DNA of 64,000 nucleotides from Anaerolineaceae bacterium (lineage in GTDB: Bacteria > Chloroflexota > Anaerolineae > Anaerolineales > Anaerolineaceae): NCBI GenBank assembly GCA_016936755.1, contig JAFGXF010000045.1, positions 22,696 through 86,695 of the forward strand. The letters are read 5' to 3'. A program made the position numbers and the translations under genes. The notes below the pieces were generated by a model. It was not told the origin of the DNA. It saw only the letters and a program-made list of their open reading frames with translations, and made no database searches. Shown piece after piece: positions 29,207 to 39,600 of this stretch; positions within the stretch are counted from its first letter, which is position 1; each line of letters opens with the position of its first letter.

Positions 29207-30019
29207 CTAATTGATCCACAGGCAGAGCACCAAGTAGTATCCAATTGAAGCCGCCCAGATCCACGAGTCCATGCGGTCCAGAAGCCCCCCATGTCCGGGA
29301 AGAAGATTTCCGGAATCCTTGACACCAAACTGCCGTTTTAACATGCTCTCGCCAAGGTCTCCAAGTGCGGGGAGTGTGGATAGAACGATTCCGACCAGGA
29401 TCCCCCTTTGGATATTCATGGAGGGGGTTACCAACCCCCACAACAGGGAGAATACAATACCGGCAAGCGTACCGACCAGGATACCACCCAGATAACCCTC
29501 CCAGGATTTATTTGGGCTGAGGCGTGGAGCCATCTTGCTTTTACCAAGACGCGAACCAATGAAATAAGCACCACTGTCTGCCAGCCACGCCACCGGCATA
29601 ACGAGCATGAACCACCATAATCCTTCTGGTAATGTACGTAAAGATATAAGATGAGCTCCAAGAACGCCTAAATAGGCTACACCACCAAGGGTGATGGTGA
29701 AATCGATCGCAGCAGTATTTACACCTTTTTCATAAGCAATTAAATGATAACTCATGGCAGCCAGCACCATGATCGTCAGAATCAAATCCTGATATGCAAA
29801 ACCTGATATGAACCGGGTGATCACCAGCGCTAAGACACCGGTAATAACAAGTATTGCTGCCGGTCGGTATCCGGCATTAATAAATAGCACACAGTATTCC
29901 CAAGCCGCCAGTCCAAGCAGTAGTGCGATGAACAACGTCAACGGCCAACCACCCAAATTAATTAATGCAACACCGATGGGTATTAATATTATGGCGACGA
30001 TCAGACGCTTTACCAACAC
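29207..30019 (-). CDS. cdsA: Phosphatidate cytidylyltransferase
   Basis: Integral membrane enzyme (270 residues) that makes CDP-diacylglycerol from CTP and phosphatidate for phospholipid synthesis. About seven hydrophobic helices are present, and the C-terminal signature covers LGDLGESMLKRQFGVKDSG and PGHGGLLDRMDS. The start is GTG at 30019. It follows uppS in the order usual for many bacteria. Confidence 0.95.
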   Translation of the reverse strand: MLVKRLIVAIILIPIGVALINLGGWPLTLFIALLLGLAAWEYCVLFINAGYRPAAILVITGVLALVITRFISGFAYQDLILTIMVLAAMSYHLIAYEKGVNTAAIDFTITLGGVAYLGVLGAHLISLRTLPEGLWWFMLVMPVAWLADSGAYFIGSRLGKSKMAPRLSPNKSWEGYLGGILVGTLAGIVFSLLWGLVTPSMNIQRGILVGIVLSTLPALGDLGESMLKRQFGVKDSGNLLPGHGGLLDRMDSWIWAASIGYYLVLCLWIN

Positions 30020-30038
30020 CTGGTGATATGCCCTCTGG

Positions 30039-30776
30039 TCAGCTTTCTACCTGATTTGAAGATATCTTTCCATAACGACGGTCACGAAGCCCAAATTCTA
30101 TGATTGCTTTTCGGAGTTCTTCCTTGTCAAAATCAGGCCAATAGGTGGGGCTAATATACCATTCAGCATAAGCTGATTGCCAGATTAGAAAATTGCTGAT
30201 GCGCATTTCACCAGATGTTCGAACGATCAAATCGGGGTCAGGTACACCTGATGTGAAAAGATACTCTCCAATTAAATCCTCAGACACCGTATCTGGATCG
30301 AGCTGCTCGTTTAGCATGCGTTTGATGGCACAGGCAATTTCATCCCGACCGCCGTAATTAAACGCAATACAAAGCACCAGCCTTTTATTATCTTTAGTGA
30401 GTTCAATGGCAGCTTTTATTTTTTCAATTAATTGAGGTCTTAACCCCTCAAGTCTGCCTATATGTCTCAATTGCACACCTTCCCTGTGAAGTTCAGCGAG
30501 TTCCCGTTCGATCACATCTTCAACAATGAGCATCAAACCTTTAACTTCTTCTTTTGGGCGTCTCCAATTCTCAGTGGAAAAGGCATAGATAGTAAGATAT
30601 TTAACACCAAATTCAACAGCCGCCCGCAGTACCTGGCGAAGATTCTCGGTGCCAGCCTTGTGGCCAGCCAGCCGCGGTAACCCGTGGGCGGCTGCCCATC
30701 TTCCATTACCATCCATGATGATGGCAATGTGTTGTGGTATCTTAGTGAATTTCTTCTGGGGCTTACTCTTGTTCAT
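30039..30776 (-). CDS. uppS: Isoprenyl transferase (undecaprenyl diphosphate synthase)
   Basis: Cis-prenyltransferase (245 residues) that extends farnesyl diphosphate with isopentenyl diphosphate to the C55 carrier used for peptidoglycan and glycan export. Family blocks are IIMDGNGRWA with the catalytic Asp, LTIYAFSTENWRRP, and DLIVRTSGEMRISNFLIWQ. It supplies the lipid carrier that MurJ and the GT-C enzymes in this window would use (inference). It follows frr by 13 bases. Confidence 0.95.
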   Translation of the reverse strand: MNKSKPQKKFTKIPQHIAIIMDGNGRWAAAHGLPRLAGHKAGTENLRQVLRAAVEFGVKYLTIYAFSTENWRRPKEEVKGLMLIVEDVIERELAELHREGVQLRHIGRLEGLRPQLIEKIKAAIELTKDNKRLVLCIAFNYGGRDEIACAIKRMLNEQLDPDTVSEDLIGEYLFTSGVPDPDLIVRTSGEMRISNFLIWQSAYAEWYISPTYWPDFDKEELRKAIIEFGLRDRRYGKISSNQVES

Positions 30777-30789
30777 AGTTGATCAGGAA

Positions 30790-31347
30790 TTAAACTTCCA
30801 TGATCTCTTTTTCTTTATTTATCCCTGTTTCATCCACCTGCTCAATCATTCGATCCGTGAGCTTTTGCATTTCTGTTTCAGCAGCCTCCAGGTCATCCTC
30901 AGAGATCAACTTCTCATGTTCGAATTCCTTGAGGTCTTTTAAAGTATCCCTGCGCACATTACGAATTGCCACTCGGGTTTCTTCCAGACGCCCATGTACG
31001 ATTTTTACAAGCTCAAGGCGACGCTCCTCGGTCAGCAGCGGGATATTAAGGCGGATAACCTTGCCATCATTGTTGGGAGTTAATCCAAGCTCAGATACCA
31101 GGATAGCTCGTTCAATGGCTTTCAGGGTGGATGGATCAAATGGACGAATGAGCAATACCCGTGGCTCTGGGGCACTGATATTGGCGAGTTGCATTAATGG
31201 CGTGGGCATTCCATAGTATTCAACAGGTAACTTTTCCACTAACACAGGTGAAGCTCGACCTGTGCGGATAGCAGCGAGATCATCCATCAGTACCTGGATG
31301 GCACTCTTCATGTGTGATTCAGCTTCTTTTATTGCATCTTTGATCAT
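30790..31347 (-). CDS. frr: Ribosome recycling factor
   Basis: Splits post-termination ribosomes together with EF-G. The 185 residues have the RRF core: helical arms and the RTGRASPVLVEKLPVEYYG block, then RLNIPLLTEERRLELVK. A strong GGGAGG site lies before the ATG. It is first in the frr-uppS-cdsA-glpX-GT4 run. The gap upstream (31348-31559) contains at least two weak promoter-like arrangements (TTGGTA...TATGCT and TTGGTA...GATAAT) that I cannot separate. Confidence 0.96.
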   Translation of the reverse strand: MIKDAIKEAESHMKSAIQVLMDDLAAIRTGRASPVLVEKLPVEYYGMPTPLMQLANISAPEPRVLLIRPFDPSTLKAIERAILVSELGLTPNNDGKVIRLNIPLLTEERRLELVKIVHGRLEETRVAIRNVRRDTLKDLKEFEHEKLISEDDLEAAETEMQKLTDRMIEQVDETGINKEKEIMEV

Positions 31348-31559
31348 GTCTGCCTCCCATTATCAGATAGTTACTTAAGCATACCAAAGAATGATAAAAC
31401 TTACCAATCTAATAGCTGGTAAACAGAAAAATGATTGTAAACCTGGATCTTGAATGTCTGTAAGACGCTTTATCAGATAACACCTGTCATGATACAGGCA
31501 ACGGGTAAGAAAATAATCAGGCGATTACGACTGTTATTCGATACCAGAGGAAAATCATT

Positions 31560-32732
31560 TTAACGCCGGGAACCGAGCACCACATCGATATCCATTTCCT
31601 CGCCATTGCGAAGAACTGTCAATGTGATTGTATCACCAGGCGATTTGTTGTTCACCAAATAGCTGAGCAAGTCGCTGAAAACATTTACTGGTCTTCCATC
31701 AGCAGCAATAATGAGGTCACCCCCGCCTACCAGACCCGTGATGGAAGTTGCCCTTGTGCCACCGCGGATACCTGCCCGACTTGCCGGGCCACCAGCACTC
31801 ACATTTACTACATAAGCACCGCCCATATGAGTGATACCCAAGGCCTCCATTGCAGTCAGGTTAAGTACTTCGCGACTGGTGATACCCAAATACGGATAAT
31901 CATAACTGCCAAATTTGATTAGGGAAGGCACTACTCGTTTGACTATGTTGCTGGCAATCGCGAATCCGATACCGGTATTAACAGCTGCGCCGGTCATAGT
32001 CGAACCAGCAGTTTGGATGGCCCGATTAACACCAACAACTTCACCATTGAGGTTTAGCAGAGGACCACCTGAATTGCCGGGATTGATTGATGCATCCGTT
32101 TGGATTAGATCTGCAGCTGTATAATATGCGCCTGACTCAGTCTGTCTTTGTGAATCCAGTGTTCTTCCCAGTGCTGAAACGATTCCAACAGTCATTGTGC
32201 CGGTCAAACCATAGGGATTCCCAATGGCTATAACGGTTTGACCAACCTTTAATTGGCTGGAGTCACCCAAGGTGAGTGGATGAAGCTCCTCGTCTGCAAC
32301 ATCCACTTTAATCACAGCCAGGTCCGAATCGAGATCGGTACCAATCACTTCACCATAGGTTTTATAACCAGAAGGAAAATCCACTTCGATCGAGTGTTCA
32401 CCCTCCACAACATGGTAATTGGTAACAATGTGACCCTGATAATCGATCACAAAACCAGACCCCAACCCTTCTCCTTCGGCTGTGATAACTTGAATGGCAA
32501 CAATACCGGGATCAACGGTGGTATATAGCGTTGTAAGGATCTCCTCAACATTGGCAAGATCCGGTACAGGGATGGTATTAAAAGTTGGAGTATCGCTGAA
32601 TGACTCATAAGTAGGGATTTCATCAGTGGTTTTTTCAGTACTGTCTGGCAGTACCTCAGTAGTGATTGTTTGACAGGATAAAATCACGATTAAACTCAAA
32701 ATCGCAATTAATACTCTTATGATTCTATTCAT
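31560..32732 (-). CDS. HtrA/DegP-type serine protease with PDZ domain, lipoprotein
   Basis: Extracytoplasmic quality-control protease. A lipoprotein signal ends in VILSC near residue 22. The trypsin-like domain has the triad His in TNYHVVEG, Asp in DSDLAVIKV and Ser in PGNSGGPL. One PDZ domain follows (SAGGPASRAGIRGG onward). An acidic Thr/Ser-rich spacer separates lipid anchor and protease. I use the second ATG (32732), because AGGTGG lies 6 bases before it and directly abuts the first. It starts 23 bases after dnaJ, so both are probably one stress-related transcript. Confidence 0.9.
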   Translation of the reverse strand: MNRIIRVLIAILSLIVILSCQTITTEVLPDSTEKTTDEIPTYESFSDTPTFNTIPVPDLANVEEILTTLYTTVDPGIVAIQVITAEGEGLGSGFVIDYQGHIVTNYHVVEGEHSIEVDFPSGYKTYGEVIGTDLDSDLAVIKVDVADEELHPLTLGDSSQLKVGQTVIAIGNPYGLTGTMTVGIVSALGRTLDSQRQTESGAYYTAADLIQTDASINPGNSGGPLLNLNGEVVGVNRAIQTAGSTMTGAAVNTGIGFAIASNIVKRVVPSLIKFGSYDYPYLGITSREVLNLTAMEALGITHMGGAYVVNVSAGGPASRAGIRGGTRATSITGLVGGGDLIIAADGRPVNVFSDLLSYLVNNKSPGDTITLTVLRNGEEMDIDVVLGSRR

Positions 32733-32755
32733 GTTCATCCACCTTTCAATTTGAC

Positions 32756-33670
32756 TTATTCCGATCGAAGTTTTTCAAATAAATCGCGTTGTTTATCTGT
32801 TAGCTGTTTGGGAATAACGACCTTGATCTTAACAAACAGGTTGCCGTGTGCAGTTTTATTCTTTAATTGGGGCATGCCTCTGCCAGCCAAACGAAATGTC
32901 TGACCTGGCTGGGTTCCGGCTGGAATTGTTAGAGATACTGATCCACTCAACGTTTTGATGGTAACCTGTCCGCCCAGAACCGCGGTGGATAAATCTATCT
33001 TTGACTCTGTATATAAGTCAGACCCCTTGCGTACGAAATTGGTTTCTGGCGTGACATTGATTACCAGGTATAGATCACCTTTAGCACCTGTTTGATTCGC
33101 CGGGCCGGCACCGGCAATCCTTACTTTAGTTCCTGATTGAGATCCGGCCGGGATTTTCACCTCATACCGGTGGTTATTGATTTGTAACGACCGTTTTGTT
33201 CCGTGATAAGCCTCTGCAAGGCTTATTGAAACCGACTGTTCATAATTCGCAGGAACAGAACGTTGGCGTTGGCGAGGGGTGGTTGATGCCATTCCCCCGA
33301 AAATTGAGTTGAAGAAATCAGAGAAACTACCGCCGAACAAGTCCTCAAAATCGCGGACATCCACGCGCCTGCCGCCAGTTGGTTGACCTTGAGAAAACCA
33401 TTCCTGCCAGTTGTAGCTATCAGATGATCCACCCGTTTGTTGCCAACGACTGTATGAATCTCCCAACTGATCATACCTTTGACGCTTGGCGGGATCGCTC
33501 AATACTTGGTAAGCCTCGTTGATATCTTTAAACCGATCCTCCGCTGCTTTATCATTGGGATTACGGTCCGGATGGTATTTCATCGCCAGCTTGCGATAGG
33601 CTTTTTTAATCTCGTCCTTGCTGGAATTTCGACTCACACCCAGAGTCTGGTAATAATCCTTATATTCCAT
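32756..33670 (-). CDS. DnaJ-type co-chaperone without zinc finger (CbpA-like)
   Basis: A 304-residue J-domain protein that stimulates Hsp70 ATPase. The N-terminal J domain contains YHPDRNPND with the HPD motif. A Gly/Ser-rich linker follows, then the C-terminal substrate-binding domains from [16 protein letters not shown]. The four CxxCxGxG repeats of canonical DnaJ are absent, which places it with CbpA-type proteins. Its promoter is in leaderless layout. No dnaK or grpE is in the window. The downstream gene is the HtrA-type protease. Confidence 0.9.
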   Translation of the reverse strand: MEYKDYYQTLGVSRNSSKDEIKKAYRKLAMKYHPDRNPNDKAAEDRFKDINEAYQVLSDPAKRQRYDQLGDSYSRWQQTGGSSDSYNWQEWFSQGQPTGGRRVDVRDFEDLFGGSFSDFFNSIFGGMASTTPRQRQRSVPANYEQSVSISLAEAYHGTKRSLQINNHRYEVKIPAGSQSGTKVRIAGAGPANQTGAKGDLYLVINVTPETNFVRKGSDLYTESKIDLSTAVLGGQVTIKTLSGSVSLTIPAGTQPGQTFRLAGRGMPQLKNKTAHGNLFVKIKVVIPKQLTDKQRDLFEKLRSE

Positions 33671-33676
33671 TATCCT

Positions 33677-33705
33677 ATTTTATGGATGCAGCAGTTAGTA
33701 GTCAA
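33677..33705 (-). promoter_or_regulatory. dnaJ promoter with leaderless layout
   Basis: Minus strand: TTGACT, 17 bases, TAAAAT, AGGATA, ATG. The start codon is 6 bases after the -10 box, which is where transcription normally begins. AGGA lies inside that gap and could only act as a Shine-Dalgarno if transcription began further upstream. Confidence 0.75.
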
Positions 33706-33759
33706 GGTACTATGGAAAACTCTTATATACTTCTTACATCAACCTTAAAGTGATAAAAA

Positions 33760-34194
33760 TCAGATGGTTTGATTACTGGATAATTCTTTTAAGAATATCA
33801 GCAAGCCTTCACGTAACTCTTGCGGATTGGCATATGCCAATTGATGAAATCCTGGCATTGTATTGCCAGTCAACATCTTTGAGACACGTACGCCTTTTTG
33901 ATAACAACACATAACGGGTTTTTTTAATGATAAGGCCAGAGCAATTTCGTAGCCAACTCCATGTGATGGTGTAGTTACTTCCGCAACCAAGGCATCACAA
34001 TGGTGTACCCAATTGCTGTCACGCAAAAAAACATCCTGAGGTTGTACCAGTTTATCTACATCTATAACATTGGGTTTAGCAAGATGCGCAGTGGGAACCA
34101 CATGACCAGCATCCAGTAAAATGTTGGTGATTATTTGGTATATTTCCTGATCCTGTCTACCACCGGTTATGGAACAAGAGAAATATATATTCAA
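33760..34194 (-). CDS. Nucleoside 2-deoxyribosyltransferase family protein, DNPH1/Rcl-like
   Basis: Resembles 2'-deoxynucleoside 5'-phosphate N-hydrolase: IYFSCSITGGRQD at the N-terminus, HHCDALVAEVTTPSHGVGYEI with the catalytic Glu in GVGYE, and a KPVMCCY strand. Such enzymes split the base from dNMPs and help clean the nucleotide pool. The family begins right at the first strand, so I prefer TTG at 34194, which has GGAG upstream and a GGAAGA/TCTTCC hairpin before that, over the ATG at 34257. A minus-strand TATAAT at 34287-34292 is the likely -10 box. Confidence 0.78.
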   Translation of the reverse strand: MNIYFSCSITGGRQDQEIYQIITNILLDAGHVVPTAHLAKPNVIDVDKLVQPQDVFLRDSNWVHHCDALVAEVTTPSHGVGYEIALALSLKKPVMCCYQKGVRVSKMLTGNTMPGFHQLAYANPQELREGLLIFLKELSSNQTI

Positions 34195-34354
34195 TATGGT
34201 GTTGCTCCGGAAGAATATCTTCCTGATTTTACCACCCACCTGGCATGTCTTTTGCAACTAAGCGCATGAACAATGCGATCAGGGTCATTATACAAGTCTT
34301 AATAATCTCACACCCTGGAAATGCTTTGTTTATATGGAATAAGGAGAATACTCC

Positions 34355-34963
34355 ATGAAAAAAACCGCTGTTCTGATCACTCTGGCTGTAATTGTTCTGG
34401 TATCCACGACTGGCTGTTTACGTTCGGCATCAACAGCACCAGCGGAAACATCCACTTTGGCTTTTTTACAGCCCACACAGAATGTGGTGAGCATTGCTCA
34501 AACGGCTACAGCTCTTGCCATGGTAAGGCTGACAGGAACTCCTGAGGCGCCCGGTACACAAGCCACCAACCCATTCGTGACACCAAATGTCTCGTCAACC
34601 AAATCCATCGCAACGAACACTCCAGCCGGGCCTACACCTACATCTTCTCGCAAGGATTATTCCTATGATCCGGCACCTAATTCCACTTACCCGCGTATTT
34701 CCATAGCATGGGTTGATGCGGATTCTAAAGTGGGAATTAAAACCTATGGCTTTCTAAAAGCAGGAACCTATACTGTATCCATGGGTGTTGGGCCCCGAGG
34801 AGGCACAATAATCACTACTGGAACTGGTGGAGAAAGCACAAGCTTTAATGTGGTCTATAATATTCCAGCAGAACTGAAGGGAGTCAGTCCCCTCTACATA
34901 CGTGTTGATTTTTCAGATGGTACATATACGTACAACTGGTTCTACAACATCACAACCCAGTAA
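34355..34963 (+). CDS. Lipoprotein of unknown function
   Basis: A 202-residue lipoprotein. The signal helix ends with a lipobox-like VSTTGC (Cys at about 21). A Thr/Pro/Ser-rich linker of about 80 residues is followed by a beta-rich C-terminal domain containing SKVGIKTYGFLKAGTYTVSMG. That pattern resembles small binding or spacer domains of surface lipoproteins in this phylum, but I do not recognise the family. AGGAG precedes the ATG. The Nudix gene begins 11 bases after it. Confidence 0.75.
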   Translation: MKKTAVLITLAVIVLVSTTGCLRSASTAPAETSTLAFLQPTQNVVSIAQTATALAMVRLTGTPEAPGTQATNPFVTPNVSSTKSIATNTPAGPTPTSSRKDYSYDPAPNSTYPRISIAWVDADSKVGIKTYGFLKAGTYTVSMGVGPRGGTIITTGTGGESTSFNVVYNIPAELKGVSPLYIRVDFSDGTYTYNWFYNITTQ

Positions 34964-34974
34964 TTAGTTGTCGT

Positions 34975-35508
34975 ATGCCATACCAGTTACTCAGTCAGAA
35001 AGCGGTTTATTGCGGAAAAGCATTTACTGTAGATTCTGTCCTCCTTGAATTCCCGGATGGGCATCAAACTTGTTATGATCTTGTCAGGCACAATTCTTCT
35101 GTGACCATTGTTCCATTGGATGCAGAAGGATATGTTTTCTTTGTAAGACAGTATCGACTCGGTGCAGGAAGAGAGTTGTTGGAATTGCCAGCCGGGGTTA
35201 TGGAAACCGGTGAATCTGCAGAGAACTGTGCCCTTAGAGAGATTCGGGAAGAAATAGGATTAGCAGCCGGTAGATTAACTTCAATCGGGCAAGCCTACCT
35301 CGTTCCAGGCTATGGAGATGAATTGATGTATTTCTTCATGGCTGAAGAATTGACAGAAAATCCCTTACACCCGGACCAGGACGAGGTTTTAAAGATTGAG
35401 CGCTATTCCATACAAGAAGCATACGAAATGGCAGAACAAGGCAAGCTCCAGGACTCAAAGTCGCTGGCGGCGTTAATGTTGGCAAGACCTGCTTTAATGG
35501 CAAAATAA
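34975..35508 (+). CDS. Nudix hydrolase, ADP-ribose pyrophosphatase-like
   Basis: A 177-residue Nudix enzyme. The Nudix box is complete: GVMETGESAENCALREIREE followed by IGL, fitting GX5EX7REUXEEXGU. The preceding VFFVRQYRLGAGRELLELPAG block is that of ADP-ribose/ADP-sugar pyrophosphatases (NudF group), which cleave ADP-ribose to AMP and ribose 5-phosphate. The macro-domain gene at 42812 also handles ADP-ribose derivatives, although it is not linked to this one. No Shine-Dalgarno is seen, and translation may depend on the upstream lipoprotein gene. Confidence 0.88.
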   Translation: MPYQLLSQKAVYCGKAFTVDSVLLEFPDGHQTCYDLVRHNSSVTIVPLDAEGYVFFVRQYRLGAGRELLELPAGVMETGESAENCALREIREEIGLAAGRLTSIGQAYLVPGYGDELMYFFMAEELTENPLHPDQDEVLKIERYSIQEAYEMAEQGKLQDSKSLAALMLARPALMAK

Positions 35509-35527
35509 TGCTGGATTTTGTTGGCCG

Positions 35528-35536
35528 TGCTATAAT
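35528..35536 (+). promoter_or_regulatory. Extended -10 promoter of the carboxypeptidase gene
   Basis: TGCTATAAT, an extended -10 (TGnTATAAT), about 36 bases before the ATG at 35573. No -35 is recognisable, as is usual for this class. Confidence 0.55.
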
Positions 35537-35572
35537 TTCCCTGCTTTAGAGACATCAAACAACCCGATTTCA

Positions 35573-36526
35573 ATGAAAAGAGATATTAAGGCTGGTTCAC
35601 CCAGACAATCATTGCTTTTGACGATTCTTTTTTTAATCCTATCTTGTTTGTTGTGGGGGTTATTGCTGGGAATAATTTTCAAGAATCCAATACTATCCTG
35701 GGCACATCAGGAGATAGGGCAATTCAGCAATCAGCCCACTCAAACATCTGTCCCGCTATTAACCTCAACGCCCACCCTGTCAGAATTCCTGACTGAAGCG
35801 ACCCGCGTGGAGATTACACCCACTCGTGCATTGAGCGCTCAGGAAACACTGGATCAAATAGCTGCTGATACCATCGCGTATTATGCTTATGAATTATTTT
35901 ATTATCCTGTATCGCAAGATACAAGATTACCAGATACATATCCGACAGATAGTGCGCAATTGCCATTGGTCAGAATGGGGGATGTAATGGTGGCAGAAAT
36001 AATTGCGCAACCACTTAATGACTTGATGACTGATGCGAAGGCCGCCGGCTTCAGTCCATATCTGCGCAGTGGTTTTAGATCGATTAACGATCAATACACA
36101 GCGTATAGCCGATACGTAACTGAGGCAGTTGCATTGGGAATGGACCTCCCCAATGCACAGGAGCATGCACGTGAATTTTCAGCAGTCCCAGGTTACTCTG
36201 AGCATCACTTGGGTTTGGCAGTTGATCTTTTGGATTATTTTTATGTCGATTGGATTGTTGCACGAAACAATTATGATAAAGGATTGTACCAATGGCTCAG
36301 GCAACATGCTTATGAGTATGGTTTCGTCATTTCCTATCCGCCAGGTGAAAACCCACAGAAAGCTAAAGCGGGCAGCGGGTATTCCATATCAGAACCATGG
36401 CATCTCAGATTTGTTGGTTATGACCTTGCAGAATGGTTGTTCAATGCCGGATACATTGATCCACACTCTTCAGTAACGGTAAATGGGATTCTGGAGAATA
36501 TTTACAAAACAGCTCCTGAGCAATAA
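35573..36526 (+). CDS. D-alanyl-D-alanine carboxypeptidase, VanY/M15B family
   Basis: Zinc peptidase that trims the terminal D-Ala from peptidoglycan stems. One N-terminal membrane helix (residues about 14-35) and a Thr/Pro-rich spacer place the catalytic domain outside the cell. SGFRSINDQY precedes the zinc motif SEHHLGLAVDL (SxHxxGxAxD), and EPWHLRFVG supplies the last ligand and catalytic Glu. Length of 317 is normal for an anchored form. No van-type resistance genes are near, so a cell wall maturation role is more likely. Confidence 0.9.
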   Translation: MKRDIKAGSPRQSLLLTILFLILSCLLWGLLLGIIFKNPILSWAHQEIGQFSNQPTQTSVPLLTSTPTLSEFLTEATRVEITPTRALSAQETLDQIAADTIAYYAYELFYYPVSQDTRLPDTYPTDSAQLPLVRMGDVMVAEIIAQPLNDLMTDAKAAGFSPYLRSGFRSINDQYTAYSRYVTEAVALGMDLPNAQEHAREFSAVPGYSEHHLGLAVDLLDYFYVDWIVARNNYDKGLYQWLRQHAYEYGFVISYPPGENPQKAKAGSGYSISEPWHLRFVGYDLAEWLFNAGYIDPHSSVTVNGILENIYKTAPEQ

Positions 36527-36560
36527 TTCCATTAAATATTTGGAAATCCAACATCCGCGT

Positions 36561-36566
36561 TATAAT
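36561..36566 (+). promoter_or_regulatory. -10 box of nifJ
   Basis: TATAAT, roughly 130 bases before the nifJ ATG. No strong -35 is seen at the right distance. Confidence 0.45.
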
Positions 36567-36574
36567 ATATGACA

Positions 36575-36596
36575 GGTCACTGATTTTTATGTGACC
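36575..36596. promoter_or_regulatory. Candidate operator ahead of nifJ
   Basis: GGTCAC, ten bases, GTGACC: perfect arms, centred about 20 bases after the -10 box. The spacing of one helical turn suits a dimeric repressor. It could also fold as an early leader hairpin. It does not match Rex (TTGTGA-N6-TCACAA). Confidence 0.4.
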
Positions 36597-36697
36597 ATTA
36601 TTACTGTCTGAGCCATCCGCGAAGATTTATCATAGCGGCTTAAATGTCTAAACAAGTACCAGCCGTATAACCGGAAAGAAACTTGGAGGAATTTTCA

Positions 36698-39600
36698 ATG
36701 CCACGTAAATTAATTACCATCGATGCAAATGAGGCAGTAGCATATGTAGCCTATCGGTTGAATGAAGTTATCGCAATATATCCAATAACACCTTCCTCGG
36801 CCATGGGAGAACATGCAGATGCCTGGTCGGCTGTTGGTGTTAAGAACCTGTGGGATACCGTCCCTCTGGTGATGGAAATGCAATCGGAAGGAGGAGCCGC
36901 CGGAGCAGTTCATGGTGCCCTGCAAACCGGTTCGCTGACCACAACATTCACGGCATCACAGGGTTTGCTGTTAATGATCCCAAACATGTATAAAATAGCA
37001 GGCGAATTGACGCCAGCGGTATTCCATGTGTCAGCCAGAACCATTGCAACTCATGCCCTTTCAATCTACGGAGATCATTCGGATGTCATGGCTGCCCGAG
37101 CAACCGGATGGGCTCTCCTGGCGTCTAGATCTGTCCAAGAAGCACATGATATGGCTTTAATCAGCCAGGCAGCCAGCTTAAGATCCAGAATTCCATTCCT
37201 GCATTTCTTCGATGGTTTTCGAACCTCACATGAAATAAATAAGATTCAGATGCTTTCTGAAGACGATCTCCGGGCGATGATGGATATCGCACTGATCACC
37301 GAACATCGTAAACGGGCACTTTCACCCGACCACCCGGTCATACGTGGCACTGCCATGAACCCGGATGTATTTTTCCAGGCGAGAGAAGCCATAAATCCAT
37401 TCTATACTGCGGCACCGGATCTTGTGCAAGCCGAAATGGATAAATTCAGCAAGTTGGTCGGAAGACAGTATCATCTTTTTGATTACTTCGGTGCGCCGGA
37501 TGCTGAACGAGTTGTAATCGTGATGGGATCTGGCGCGGAAACAGCGGAAGAGGTCGTACGAGTATTAATGGAGGCCGGTGAAAAAGTGGGTGTCATCACA
37601 GTTCATCTGTATCGCCCATTCTCAGTAACCCATTTTATTCAAGCCCTGCCCACTTCAGTGAAAACCTTGGCGGTCCTTGACCGCACAAAGGAACCTGGAA
37701 CATCTGGGGAACCGCTATTTATGGATGTGGTTAATGCCCTTGAAGAGAGCTATACAGCTGGCATTGAACATTTTAAAGTAAAACCAAGGGTGATCGGTGG
37801 CCGTTATGGGTTGTCGTCCAAGGAGTTCACCCCTGGCATGGCCAAGGCTGTATTCGACGAAATGTCAAAGGGAAGTCCTAAAAAACACTTTACCGTGGGT
37901 ATTCTGGATGATGTTTCATCCCTGAGTTTGGATTACGATGATAGTTATTCAATTGAGGATCCTGCAACAGTTCGATGTCTGTTTTTAGGTCTTGGCTCCG
38001 ATGGAACTGTGGGTGCCAACAAGAATTCGATTAAGATCATTGGCGAAGAGACGGCAAACTATGCGCAGGGATACTTCGCCATCGACTCCAAGAAATCAGG
38101 GTCCTTTACATATTCCCACCTGCGGTTCGGTCCCAAGCCGATTCGTGCACCTTATCTGATTAACACTGGAACCGCTAATTTTGTGGCATGTCACCAATTC
38201 TCGTTCCTGGAGCGGTTGGATATTCTAAAATACGCTGCCAATGGTGCTGTTTTTCTATTAAATAGCAATTATTCAGCAGACAATGTATGGGACAAACTTC
38301 CAGCAGAAGTGCAAAAAAACCTGATCGATAAAAGAATAAAATTCTATGTCATTGACGCCTATGAGGTGGCTGAAAAAACAGGCATGGGTGGGCGTATCAA
38401 TACGATCATGCAAACCTGCTTCTTTGCGATCAGCGGTGTTCTTCCCAGAGACGAAGCCATTAAAGAAATAAAAAAGAGTATTAAGAAAACCTATGGCAAA
38501 CGTGGAGAAGCAGTGATTCAACAGAATTACGATGCGGTTGATCAGGCACTTGCTCATCTGGTCGTGGTTAATGTTCCAGATAAGGTGACCAGTAAGATTA
38601 CCCGGCGGGCGCCAGTTTCTGAAGAAGCACCCGAATTTGTTCGTAATGTATTAGGGCCCATCATTGAAAATGAAGGCGATCGTTTGCCAGTCAGCGCGAT
38701 GCCGGTTGATGGAACATTCCCAAGTGCATCTGCGCGATGGGAGAAACGTAACATTACATTGGAAATACCGGTATGGGAACCGGATCTGTGCATCCAATGT
38801 GGAAAATGTGCTTTTGTTTGTCCGCACGCTGTAATCAGGCAGAAGGTTTATGACCCAAAGTTGTTGGAAAATGCACCAATCACCTTCAAGTCAACCGATG
38901 CCAAATTTAAAGAATTCCCAGGCACAAAATTCACCATTCAGGTTTCGCCAGAAGACTGCACTGGCTGCGCTCTTTGTGTTGAGGCATGTCCGGCCAAAGA
39001 TAAACAGAATCCTGAACGTAAGGCCATCAATATGGCTGCTCAACCTCCTTTGCGTGAGGCTGAAAGTGAAAACTGGGAATTCTTCCTAGGCTTACCCGAA
39101 GCCGATCGCACCGCCATGCTCCCTGGCACAATAAAGAATTCTCAACTGCTACAACCGCTATTTGAGTTCTCAGGTGCATGCGCCGGTTGTGGAGAAACCC
39201 CATACCTGAAGCTCGTAACACAGCTTTTTGGGGATCGCGCGCTGGTAGCGAACGCCACTGGCTGCTCCTCTATCTATGGAGCGAATCTGCCAACCACTCC
39301 CTGGGCAATCAATAATGATGGACGCGGCCCATCATGGTCCAATTCACTCTTTGAAGATAATGCCGAGTTTGGTCTGGGAATGCGATTGACAATCGATAAG
39401 CAAAATGAAATGGCCATTGAATTGTTGAAGAAACTATCCAATAAGATTGGGGATGGTCTTGTTAATGATTTGCTTACAGCTGATCAATCAAGTGAAGAAG
39501 GTATCCAAACACAGCGCAAGAGAGTCGCCACCCTCAAAGAAAAATTGACATCCATAAAAGATGATTCGGCAGTGCTTCTGATTGATGTCGCAGATGCACT

